A stretch of DNA of 44,928 nt from a virus. The position numbers and the translations under genes are program-made. Numbering within the stretch: the first letter of the stretch is position 1; the number at the start of each line of letters is the position of its first letter. The stretch is taken from IMG/VR virus record IMGVR_UViG_3300037248_000084, positions 1 through 44,928 of that record; one strand, 5' to 3'. Below are positions 30,499-37,536 of the stretch, in pieces. Under the pieces are notes generated by a model, which made no database searches, had not been told where the DNA came from, and was given only the letters and a program-made list of their open reading frames with translations.

Positions 30499-30927
30499 TC
30501 ACACGGTCACCAATTGCAGCTCCATCCGGGTCATCTGGTTCTGCGAGTCGTTTTCGGCACCCAGGATGGTGTAGTAAACGCCGTCGATAATTGCCCGGTA
30601 TCCCAGGCCCGACCAGCCCTGTTGAGCGAAGGGCCCACCGGGAAGCGCCGGCGCGTCGGCGAAGAACTGATTCAGCAGCACATGCCGGTAACCCTTCGAC
30701 ATGATTTCCTGCAAGTCCCTGACTTCGGTCGCCTGAACGCGCGTCACCGAAGGAACCGAATCCATGCACGGGATGTTCACGAACACATTCGTGAAGCCGT
30801 TGTCGGGCGTCCCGTCCGGGTTCAAGCCGCCATCTGGCGATTGAATCGTCGCGAGCGAGTCGAACAGCAGCGTCAGGTTCGCCTCGGGCATCACGTTCGA
30901 GATTTCGTACTGTAGGTCCTGGTTCAA
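30499..30927 (-). CDS. Head-closure-like connector protein (142 aa)
   Basis: The TTG at 30927 overlaps the preceding stop as TTGA; a GTG at 30951 and an ATG further in are alternatives. The product contains EANLTLLFDSLATIQSPDGG, YRHVLLNQFFADAPALPGGP and WSGLGYRAIIDGVYYTIL, compatible with a small beta-barrel head-closure protein. The same frame stays open far upstream (to 31446) but mostly as a shadow of the adaptor gene. Confidence 0.6.
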   Translation of the reverse strand: MNQDLQYEISNVMPEANLTLLFDSLATIQSPDGGLNPDGTPDNGFTNVFVNIPCMDSVPSVTRVQATEVRDLQEIMSKGYRHVLLNQFFADAPALPGGPFAQQGWSGLGYRAIIDGVYYTILGAENDSQNQMTRMELQLVTV

Positions 30928-31391
30928 GAGATACTCGCTGTCCTCTGCCACTGCGACCAGAAGCGCTGCTGGAAGCTCCAGGAATCGTGAACCTGCTCGA
31001 TAATCACAAACGCCATCGAGTTGTCGTCGATATCCATCCACTCCTGCGCTTGGGTCCGAAGCTGAATCGCCGCATCCGAGGCGTCCATCTTCACGTCCAA
31101 AATCTGCTTGATGGAAGCGAGACGCGCTTTGTTCGAAGCGAGCGCGTTCAGCAGGTACGCCGCTGTCCGCAGATAGTTGATAGGCGCGCTCGGAAGTGTC
31201 GGCTGTCCCGCGTATCCGCTCCAGAACATCGACGACTGCCACACGTTCGGAACCACGATATTCTCGATGGTCAGGATTTCCTGGTCCTGAAAGATGCACG
31301 GCTGCGACGGCGGGTTGTTCACCGTATCCGCAATCAACAGCCGTGGGATATCGATCGGTGGATTCGCTCCGAAGGTGTAGCTGAAAGACAT
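30924..31391 (-). CDS. Head-tail adaptor/structural protein (155 aa)
   Basis: MSFSYTFGANPPIDIPRLLI followed by IFQDQEILTIENIVV, then YLLNALASNKARLASIKQIL and a final DDNSMAFVIIEQVHDSWSFQ, resembles the phage head-tail adaptor group often encoded after the capsid gene. The ATG at 31391 has no Shine-Dalgarno. About 55 bases upstream another ATG in a different frame (31446) has an excellent AAGGAG. Confidence 0.65.
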   Translation of the reverse strand: MSFSYTFGANPPIDIPRLLIADTVNNPPSQPCIFQDQEILTIENIVVPNVWQSSMFWSGYAGQPTLPSAPINYLRTAAYLLNALASNKARLASIKQILDVKMDASDAAIQLRTQAQEWMDIDDNSMAFVIIEQVHDSWSFQQRFWSQWQRTASIS

Positions 31392-31454
31392 AGGCGAAAA
31401 GCAGGAGCGCCGCCCCTCCCGCGAGAATCTTGACGGCGCTTCGCATTGCTCTCC

Positions 31455-32831
31455 TTACACGCCCGCGCCGGTCGAGGCAACCGTCGAGCGTCCGTCAATC
31501 TGAGTTCCGCCGAGCACCAGGATTCCTTTGTAGTCCTGGTTCATGGTCCAGAAGTCGCCGAGCATCGGGTCCACGCCGCCGCCGACCCGCATGGTGTTCG
31601 GAACCTTCTGGAAAAGCTGCGGTGTCTCGAAGCCGGCCAACTGCCCGAGTTCGAGAGACGGGCGATTCTGCGCGCGCGGGTCGTAGGTCAGATACCACTG
31701 GGTGTCCTTGATTCCCGAAGTGGTGGTGACCAGAGGAAGGTACTTGTCGCAGATCGGAACCACGCCGGTCATGGGCCAATTCGGAGAATCGAGCCACTGG
31801 GTCGGGAAGCCTTGCACGTTCGCCGAGCCGCCAGTGTTTGAAAGCTGGATATGGAGCGCCTTCGCCATCATCAGCGCGGTGTTTTCGAGCGCCGGTCCGT
31901 GAACGAGGTACAGCGTCCCATCGAAGGTGATGGGCTGCCCGTCGATGTCGAGCATCTTCGAGAGAACCGTTTTCGCGTCGAGCAAACCCTGCCACGAAAG
32001 CGGAGGATTCGCCGAGCTTGCGCCGTTCGCGACGATGACTTGATTCGCGAAAGTGCTGTTGTACAGCGTGCTGTTCGGCCCGGTCGCCGAGCTGTAAAGC
32101 CCGGTGATGAATTGATAGATGGTGCGATTTCCCGAGATCGCGAGACGCTGCACCATGTCCTGGAAGATTCCCAGGTCATCATTCACGAGCGCGCGCCAGT
32201 TCACGGACATCGCCCCTTGATAAAGCTGGGGCTGATACGTGACCCGCTGGGTTGAGCCTTCGACTTCACGGGCGCTCTGTTGCATCGAGCGTTCCGTGGG
32301 CGGTTCGCCGGCTCCGTGAGGGATGAGCGACGGGAAGTCGTTCTGCATCCGGCTGAACGGCTTGGTTGCGCCGTCCATCGAATACCGGGCCACCAGACGG
32401 AAGTCCCGCAAGGTGTGCGGCTTCACCAATGGCATGTTGGTGATGGGCGCGGCGCTGTAATAGCCGTAGAGCATCCGGTCCAGGATGTCGACGGTCAACG
32501 CCGAGTAGTCCGAGTACGACATCGTTTCCCGCAACCCCACGGTTTCGGTGCGGAAGATGCCGGGATAGTTCTCGCGCAGGTGCTCGACGTAAATCGGGTG
32601 CGTCGGGTTCATCGCCTGCTTGAACAGGAACGGGTCAATCCGTCCCTCTATGGCGTCGGCCAGGAGCCGCGCGGCTTCGAGAACCCGGCGACGATGCCGC
32701 GGGTCATTCGAACGGCTCCGCGGCACGTAGTCTGGGTTCGCCTCGCGCATCCGGTCGAGGACCGGCATATCGGCGCTGATGGCGCCGAGGCTTTCCATTC
32801 CAGGTCCGGGTGTGACTTCGAGTGTTCGCAT
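31455..32831 (-). CDS. Major capsid protein, HK97 fold (458 aa)
   Basis: The gene has AAGGAG upstream. The sequence pattern IYEH/EHLRENYPGIFRTETV, ALTVDILDRMLYGYYSA and VARYSMDGATKPFSRMQ in the N-terminal half, and PTQWLDSPNWPMTGVVPICD then YLTYDPRAQNRPSLELGQLA in the C-terminal half, is that of large HK97-fold capsid proteins related to Mu gpT/Lin-type heads. It forms the icosahedral shell. It follows the decoration protein and protease/scaffold genes as usual. Confidence 0.88.
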   Translation of the reverse strand: MRTLEVTPGPGMESLGAISADMPVLDRMREANPDYVPRSRSNDPRHRRRVLEAARLLADAIEGRIDPFLFKQAMNPTHPIYVEHLRENYPGIFRTETVGLRETMSYSDYSALTVDILDRMLYGYYSAAPITNMPLVKPHTLRDFRLVARYSMDGATKPFSRMQNDFPSLIPHGAGEPPTERSMQQSAREVEGSTQRVTYQPQLYQGAMSVNWRALVNDDLGIFQDMVQRLAISGNRTIYQFITGLYSSATGPNSTLYNSTFANQVIVANGASSANPPLSWQGLLDAKTVLSKMLDIDGQPITFDGTLYLVHGPALENTALMMAKALHIQLSNTGGSANVQGFPTQWLDSPNWPMTGVVPICDKYLPLVTTTSGIKDTQWYLTYDPRAQNRPSLELGQLAGFETPQLFQKVPNTMRVGGGVDPMLGDFWTMNQDYKGILVLGGTQIDGRSTVASTGAGV

Positions 32832-32840
32832 GGTTTCTCC

Positions 32841-33335
32841 TTAGCTCGCGTACGGGCCAGACCCGCCGAATTTCAGCCGCACCGGTGCGGTCGTGTTGGT
32901 GACACCAGACAGAATCGCGCTCGGCCCGGTGTAGTTCCCAAACGGGCAGTTGCCGCGCGTCTTGTCAATGGTCAGGTTGTAAGTGACGCCCGTGGCAGTG
33001 TCGAGCGTCCCGTTGGCGAACAGCTCGTCGCCGGGGTTGACCTGCAGCCCGGAAAGCGGCGACTGCTGCGACTGTGCGATGACCGTAAGGGCGTAATCGC
33101 CGTCGAACATAAACGTCGTTCCCAAGGTCGAGGAATCGTAAGCGTCCAGCGCCACCGCCGCCAAGGAGCCGATGAGAACCGGCATCCCGGAGGTAACGCC
33201 GGAGGGACACGGGAACCAGCGGTTATTTTCGTTGGTTCCTTGCTTGATGGTGTTCACGTTGCCGAACACAAAAGGACATGCCGCGAGCAAGCTCAGCAGC
33301 ATGACCAGAAGACCGAACGCGTGAGGGTGGAACAT
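32841..33335 (-). CDS. Head decoration protein (DUF2190-like) with hydrophobic N-terminal leader (164 aa)
   Basis: From residue 27 onward (NVNTIKQGTNENNRWF, SGVTSGMPVLIGSLAAVALD, VNPGDELFANGTLDTATGV) this is a DUF2190-type head decoration/stabilisation protein. The first 25 residues, however, form MFHPHAFGLLVMLLSLLAAC with a lipobox-like LAAC, absent from typical relatives. A GTG inside (before NTIKQG) would remove it but lacks a ribosome site. It may be a genuine leader or a start-site artefact. Confidence 0.75.
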   Translation of the reverse strand: MFHPHAFGLLVMLLSLLAACPFVFGNVNTIKQGTNENNRWFPCPSGVTSGMPVLIGSLAAVALDAYDSSTLGTTFMFDGDYALTVIAQSQQSPLSGLQVNPGDELFANGTLDTATGVTYNLTIDKTRGNCPFGNYTGPSAILSGVTNTTAPVRLKFGGSGPYAS

Positions 33336-33336
33336 G

Positions 33337-33807
33337 TTAGGCCGCCTCTCCCTTGGATGCCGCAAATTCCGCGGCCTTGTCGTTGCCCATCAGCCGCCCG
33401 AAGACGTTCGCTTCGGATTCCTTGAGCCGCTTCGCCGCCTTGCGGTCGCGCTTTTCCTGCTCGCGCAGTTTGTCGGCGTCGACGGGCGGCGCTCCGAAGC
33501 TCGGCCCCATCCCGATAACGCGGCCCGCGCCGGTCACCGTGGCGAGATACTCGGCTTCGGCCTTGGCTTCCGCGACCACCACCTTGCGGAACGCCTCGAG
33601 GTCGAGTGCGCCGGTTTCTTTCACCAGCGGAATCTGCCGAAGCGATGCCTCGACAATCTTGCGCTTGGTGGCGTCCGGCAGCTTCGAGCTTTCGAGAATC
33701 GCCAGTGCCTCGTCTTTCGCGTCCGCGCGGCGCGCCCGTTCGACCAGCGGCCCGGTTGCTTCCGCGATGCCGGTCTTGATAAGAGCTTGTGCTTCCTGAA
33801 GGGTCAT
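33337..33807 (-). CDS. Nested scaffold protein (internal start, 156 aa)
   Basis: Within the protease gene, GGGAG lies 8 bases before an in-frame ATG at 33807. Translation would give MTLQEAQALIKTGIAEATGP onward: a charged, helical, scaffold-like protein sharing the C-terminus of the protease, the arrangement known for lambda C/Nu3. Expression from this start is inferred, not shown. Confidence 0.55.
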   Translation of the reverse strand: MTLQEAQALIKTGIAEATGPLVERARRADAKDEALAILESSKLPDATKRKIVEASLRQIPLVKETGALDLEAFRKVVVAEAKAEAEYLATVTGAGRVIGMGPSFGAPPVDADKLREQEKRDRKAAKRLKESEANVFGRLMGNDKAAEFAASKGEAA

Positions 33808-35094
33808 TTCGATTTCTCCCTGTGAGTTCCGAGCTGCCTCGGTCAAAATCATTCCACCGGCCCCGGCGCGCGTCACCACGTCGACCGATTCGGCGCTGGT
33901 CAGTTTTGCGAGAACCGGCAGGCCCTCGCGGATTACTTTCTTTCCGGCTTCGTAAAGAGCATCACCGCTTGCGCGAATGGACATCCCAGTGAATGCGGCC
34001 TTTTCTTTGAGCAGCGGCGCGTACTCGCTGGTGAACAGCGCGTTCCCGTACAGACCGGGCCCCTGCTTCGCGCTTTCATCCCAATAGGCGTTTCCGTCCA
34101 GAGCGCCGACCAGCTTATGCCAGTCTCCCTCGGGCCGAGCAGCTTCTTCGGCTGGGGTCGCATGGTTGATGTAAATGTGGGTCTTGTCCGCGAAGACGTT
34201 CGGCCCGTCGCGCTTCAGGACTTCGGCAGGGTAAATAGCCGACGAACCCTTGCCGGGCGCAATCAGTTTGATTTTCATCCGCGTGGTTCCAGCGGACTCG
34301 ATAAGATTGATGGCTTCTTCCTCGCGCCAGTCGCTAGACTCACGTAACTCGATTGTTTGCACCATACCACGTGGAACAGTGGTAGAATTCGGGGATGTTG
34401 ACTCCCGTCGCGCGCCGTCGCCTGTCCCGGCCCCGGAAGAAGTTTCCGAAGTGCCCGACGTGCGGGCGCTCTCTTTTGCATCGTCTCCCCGCCAAGCCTT
34501 CGGCAAGTACTGGGTCCAGCCCTTCCGCTTCGCGATCGCGATGATGCGGCTTTTCAAGGTCGAGCTGCTCACGTTGTCCGACCCGGCGCGCCCCATCGCG
34601 TGAACAGCCGCTTGGACGTCACCCGGCTTCAGGATCGGGTAGCTCTTGCCTTTGCCGGCGAAATCGTCCGCGCTCGCCGAATCCCGTTCGCCCTTCGAGA
34701 TGAACCGCTCGTAGAGCGGCAGCTCGGTGTAGATATTCGACTTGACGAAAGCTTCCTGCATGGAAGCGTAGTGGTCGTCGTCGTCGGCTTCTTCCTGGTA
34801 GGTAGTCAGCGGTACGACGTTGGTGCTGTCTTCGTGGTTGATGTTGGCGACCGCTTTTCCGCCCTGGCTCCCCAATTCGTACGAAGCTTTTCGGAGGTCT
34901 CCGTCCGACGAATAAATCACATCGCCGGTTTCGCCGTCTCCGTCGTGATCTACGTAGTAGCCGTATGACCCGGTGCCGCGGTGCATGTCCTGCACAGCGT
35001 CCGAGAGCCGCTTGCGCACGTCGGAATGAACCATCGAGGCTTCCTGGATCTTGAGCGCGACCGCTTGAAATCCAGGAGAGAGCTTGGCTGCCAT
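33337..35094 (-). CDS. Prohead protease with DUF6582-like N-terminus and scaffold-like C-terminus (585 aa)
   Basis: The N-terminal part contains YPILKPGDVQAAVHAMGRAG followed by SRIIAIAKRKGW, a motif block common in large phage prohead proteins. The middle has the protease-like IYINHATPAEEAARPEGDWH and SIRASGDALYEAGKKVIREG. The C-terminal 150 residues are a charged helical scaffold. An internal ATG (33807) with its own ribosome site may yield a separate scaffold. It cleaves and organises the procapsid next to the capsid gene. Confidence 0.8.
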   Translation of the reverse strand: MAAKLSPGFQAVALKIQEASMVHSDVRKRLSDAVQDMHRGTGSYGYYVDHDGDGETGDVIYSSDGDLRKASYELGSQGGKAVANINHEDSTNVVPLTTYQEEADDDDHYASMQEAFVKSNIYTELPLYERFISKGERDSASADDFAGKGKSYPILKPGDVQAAVHAMGRAGSDNVSSSTLKSRIIAIAKRKGWTQYLPKAWRGDDAKESARTSGTSETSSGAGTGDGARRESTSPNSTTVPRGMVQTIELRESSDWREEEAINLIESAGTTRMKIKLIAPGKGSSAIYPAEVLKRDGPNVFADKTHIYINHATPAEEAARPEGDWHKLVGALDGNAYWDESAKQGPGLYGNALFTSEYAPLLKEKAAFTGMSIRASGDALYEAGKKVIREGLPVLAKLTSAESVDVVTRAGAGGMILTEAARNSQGEIEMTLQEAQALIKTGIAEATGPLVERARRADAKDEALAILESSKLPDATKRKIVEASLRQIPLVKETGALDLEAFRKVVVAEAKAEAEYLATVTGAGRVIGMGPSFGAPPVDADKLREQEKRDRKAAKRLKESEANVFGRLMGNDKAAEFAASKGEAA

Positions 35095-35136
35095 TGATAA
35101 AGCATCTTAAACCGCAGAAGTGGTACTATCCATCAA

Positions 35137-35466
35137 ATGGCGAAAGATTCCAATGGAACCGCCCAGGAGTTGCTCTGCACGAAATGCGGAGAACGACCAC
35201 GCGGAAAGGCGCACGACTGGTGTAACGAGTGCAAAGCGGAGCTTCAGAAACGCTACACCAAAGACCGGGATGATTTGCTCGAGCGCCGCGGTTTCGTCGC
35301 CGGGGTCAAGGCGCTGCGCGCCGAGCTGGTGCAACGATTCTTGCAGGTAGGTTCAGGGCTTTACATGGGCCACGAGGCTGCGGCCATCATCAAAGCTTTC
35401 GAACTTCGGCCACCATCGCAGCCGTTATCGTCTGAGGCATCCACTGACAACGCTGCACCGCTGTAG
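35137..35466 (+). CDS. Zinc-ribbon protein, the only plus-strand gene (109 aa)
   Basis: CTKCGERPRGKAHDWCNECK (residues 14-33) is a compact zinc ribbon, followed by a helix with LERRGFVAGVKALRAELVQR and a short helical end with GHEAAAIIKAF. The combination recurs in environmental phages, where its role is unknown. It is divergent from the protease gene (42 bp apart) and its 3' end overlaps a minus-strand gene by 77 bp. TACTAT 7 bases before the ATG could be a -10 box, making the mRNA leaderless. Confidence 0.68.
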   Translation: MAKDSNGTAQELLCTKCGERPRGKAHDWCNECKAELQKRYTKDRDDLLERRGFVAGVKALRAELVQRFLQVGSGLYMGHEAAAIIKAFELRPPSQPLSSEASTDNAAPL

Positions 35467-35587
35467 GGTTCCGGTTCAGATAGTCCGCAACCTGCTGGTC
35501 GGTTAACACCTCAAGCCCCACGATGGCCGCTTTCAAGCGGGTGTGCATCGTGTTCACGAATTCCTGGGTGATGAGCGTCGAGGTCAC
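35390..35587 (-). CDS. Small hypothetical protein (65 aa)
   Basis: The ATG at 35587 overlaps the preceding stop as ATGA. The product (MTSTLITQEFVNTMHTRLKA, EVLTDQQVADYLNRNPTAVQ) is helical with a plausible helix-turn-helix. Its 3' end overlaps the plus-strand zinc-ribbon gene. No family was recognised. Confidence 0.55.
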   Translation of the reverse strand: MTSTLITQEFVNTMHTRLKAAIVGLEVLTDQQVADYLNRNPTAVQRCQWMPQTITAAMVAEVRKL

Positions 35588-35862
35588 GCCGCAAAGGAAG
35601 CCGACACCGTCCCGCCGCTTTGCAGCACACAGGCCGTCGAGAGGTCAATGAGGTCGGTCATGTCTGCATCGCTACAGCTGATGGTCACCTCGACGCCCAC
35701 GGGAAGCTCAACGCCGCGGGTTGCCGTAATCGAAGCGTCTCCGAAACGAGCTACCGCGGAAAGCGCCGTCAGGAAGATGCGCCGCGCGCGCGTCCCGGGT
35801 GTTGCCACTAACGGAATCGGGGAACCGGTGCCGGTGATGTCGGGAAGGCTTCGAATGACCAT
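35584..35862 (-). CDS. Small structural-type protein (92 aa)
   Basis: The ATG at 35862 overlaps the upstream stop. The pattern LPDITGTGSPIPLVATPGTR, FGDASITATRGVELPVG, LSTACVLQSGGTVSASFAA is that of small beta-sandwich phage virion proteins found in head modules. It may decorate the head or serve as a fibre. Its place between phosphatase and protease genes supports a head role. Confidence 0.6.
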   Translation of the reverse strand: MVIRSLPDITGTGSPIPLVATPGTRARRIFLTALSAVARFGDASITATRGVELPVGVEVTISCSDADMTDLIDLSTACVLQSGGTVSASFAA

Positions 35863-36083
35863 TAGCTTGCTCCGAGGTTTCTGTGTCTCTCGTCCATCTT
35901 CGCCGCAATGAGCGAGCACTCCGTCAAATCCATTTCTCCAAATGGCCCGCTCACATGTCCGCGCACGTCTTTATCCGCCGCTGTATGTGCAGCAGCGAAC
36001 TGATTAGAGAACCGAGCCACGAAAGAAGTCCCACGAAACACCATGAATGGGTGCATGTTGAGGAAGGCTTGCATTGGATTCAT
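35862..36083 (-). CDS. Small hypothetical protein (73 aa)
   Basis: The ATG at 36083 (MNPMQAFLNMHPFMVFRGTS) is preferred over an in-frame ATG 51 bases upstream that overlaps the phosphatase. The C-terminal half contains VSGPFGEMDLTECSLIAAKM. There are no membrane segments and no recognised family. Confidence 0.5.
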   Translation of the reverse strand: MNPMQAFLNMHPFMVFRGTSFVARFSNQFAAAHTAADKDVRGHVSGPFGEMDLTECSLIAAKMDERHRNLGAS

Positions 36084-36093
36084 AGCGTGAAGT

Positions 36094-36735
36094 CTACACC
36101 GATTCGAGTTGGCAAAGCAAGCCGCCGTCCTCAAGCTCAGACACCACGCGAAGATTCACCGTAACGGATGGGTCGTGCGGGTCGGGCAGCGCGAGCGCCT
36201 CGACAAGTTCCGCGGCCGCTTCTTCCACTTCGGCCTCTTCCTGCTTCAGCACCAGCTTCGGGTCTACCAACCAGGCGAGTGTGTTGGTGCTTTTGATTCC
36301 TTCTTCCGGCTTCGCCTTGAAGCGTACGTGCGCGATCGCGCCCCACTCGAAGCGAACCTCGGGAACGCCGGCGTCAACGCCGAGCAGCCACATGAGTAAA
36401 GTGTTTATCAGCGGGTCATGTCCGACCACCAGCACTTCCTTGGACTGCTGCGCGAGCCGTTCGATTTCCTTCCACGCTTCTTGTGGGTTGCCGTCCGGTT
36501 CCAAACATCGGGTATCGGCGACGTGCGAACCGAGAATCCCGGCCATGATTTGCGCGGTGTGGAGTCCGCGAACGAACGGCGAGCAGATGACGATATCGAC
36601 ACGGCCGTTTTCGTTGCGGAACCATTCGCCCATCGCCTGCGCTTGCTTGACGCCTTCGGGTTTCAAGTCGCGCGTTGCGTCCATCGGATGGCCGTGGACC
36701 GGTTCGGCATGACGCATGAGCCACAGCTTTTTCAT
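36094..36735 (-). CDS. SixA-like histidine phosphatase fused to a C-terminal domain (213 aa)
   Basis: Residues 1-135 are a histidine-phosphatase fold: LMRHAEP with catalytic His9 and Arg8, SPFVRGLHTA with Arg56, and VVGHDP with His106. It is closest to SixA, which removes phosphate from phosphohistidine in bacterial phosphorelays and phosphotransferase systems. Residues 140-213 add an acidic coiled coil (KQEEAEVEEAAAELVEAL) and a beta-rich end. It lies between a SELI-family gene and head genes, an unusual place. A role against host signalling is inference. Confidence 0.78.
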   Translation of the reverse strand: MKKLWLMRHAEPVHGHPMDATRDLKPEGVKQAQAMGEWFRNENGRVDIVICSPFVRGLHTAQIMAGILGSHVADTRCLEPDGNPQEAWKEIERLAQQSKEVLVVGHDPLINTLLMWLLGVDAGVPEVRFEWGAIAHVRFKAKPEEGIKSTNTLAWLVDPKLVLKQEEAEVEEAAAELVEALALPDPHDPSVTVNLRVVSELEDGGLLCQLESV

Positions 36736-36875
36736 TCGACGATGACTCCCTCGTCGCTATCGAAGCGTACGCTAGTCACCCGACAATACCGCCCGTCGTC
36801 ATCCGTTTTCACCACTACATCGCCGTGCTCTTCGAGCATCTCCGCAAGTCGTGCGATGAGTTCTGAGATTTTCAC
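36732..36875 (-). CDS. SELI-family small protein, copy B (47 aa)
   Basis: The GTG at 36875 overlaps the KTSC gene stop as GTGA and gives MKISELIARLAEMLEEHGDV, the same start pattern as the copies at 15926-16138 and 44044-44238. The strand RVTSVRFDSDEGVIVE matches the end of copy C. The longer frame upstream is a shadow. Confidence 0.65.
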   Translation of the reverse strand: MKISELIARLAEMLEEHGDVVVKTDDDGRYCRVTSVRFDSDEGVIVE

Positions 36876-37303
36876 TTGATTACCATGAGCGGCTCGTATG
36901 GAGCCCAGTGTTTCACACCTTCGCCTTGATCGAGTTGATAAATCGTCACTCGCCATTCTGTTCCGCACTTCGGGCATATCCAACGATCGCCTTCGAGTGG
37001 GAGCACTTTGGCGATGCGCGCGGCGCAGCACTCGTCAGACTCAAACGTTTGGAGCGGCTGCGTCTGATGCACGAACGGCTCACGCAAAGTAATCGTCTCT
37101 GGAACGGGGCCAATTTTGATACCGCGTGCTCCAGCAAGAGCTTTCCCTTTTGACGGCGCGTTCATAATTCGCTGGTGCGCTTCGGCGGAAGTCGCCGGGT
37201 AGTCGTACGTCGACCCATCGCGAAACCGAACGCGCATCAGTTGATATTCCGGCGCGTAGCCAATGGCTGCGACGTTCGAACTTTCAACTGGAACCAGCTC
37301 CAT
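36872..37303 (-). CDS. KTSC-domain protein with C-terminal zinc ribbon (143 aa)
   Basis: Residues 5-60 are a KTSC domain: VESSNVAAIGYAPEYQLMRV, a YDYPATSAEAHQRIM block and NAPSKGKAL. KTSC domains are small beta folds associated with nucleic-acid or protein binding in phages and bacteria. The C-terminal part adds CCAARIAKVL and CPKCGTEWRV, a zinc ribbon. The start overlaps the upstream stop (TAATG). Confidence 0.75.
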   Translation of the reverse strand: MELVPVESSNVAAIGYAPEYQLMRVRFRDGSTYDYPATSAEAHQRIMNAPSKGKALAGARGIKIGPVPETITLREPFVHQTQPLQTFESDECCAARIAKVLPLEGDRWICPKCGTEWRVTIYQLDQGEGVKHWAPYEPLMVIK

Positions 37304-37536
37304 TACGAAATCGTCAAAGTCTCGCCACCGCTGATGACGATGCTGCTGTTGGGATTGATCGACGCCGGTTGCGCGGCCGCCGCAACGTTGACGGTGATGA
37401 GTTTGGGGTTAGAGACGACCACGCCGTGCGAACCCGCCTCGGCTATGATGTCCTGGAAACCCTGCGTGCCTTGAAGCAGCTTAATCGTTTTCCCGTTGAT
37501 GGTGACCGGGACCTTCTTCTCGTTTGTGAACGGCAT
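37303..37536 (-). CDS. Small beta-grasp-like hypothetical protein (77 aa)
   Basis: The ATG at 37536 follows GGAG within the 3' end of the portal gene (56-bp overlap). MPFTNEKKVPVTINGKTIKL, a helix with GFQDIIAEAGSHG, and a beta C-terminus suggest a ubiquitin-like or MoaD-like beta-grasp, but it does not end in Gly-Gly. It may be a virion accessory. The fold is a guess from the strand-helix-strand pattern. Confidence 0.5.
   Translation of the reverse strand: MPFTNEKKVPVTINGKTIKLLQGTQGFQDIIAEAGSHGVVVSNPKLITVNVAAAAQPASINPNSSIVISGGETLTIS

Noticed and set aside
30952-31446. Upstream part of the connector frame as one 315-aa gene
   Set aside because: Its middle is a shadow of the adaptor gene. 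The hydrophobic start with a good ribosome site is noted as a finding instead.
32280-33425. 381-codon plus-strand reading frame opposite the capsid and decoration genes
   Set aside because: Arg/His-rich antisense composition without domains, while both opposite genes are recognised.
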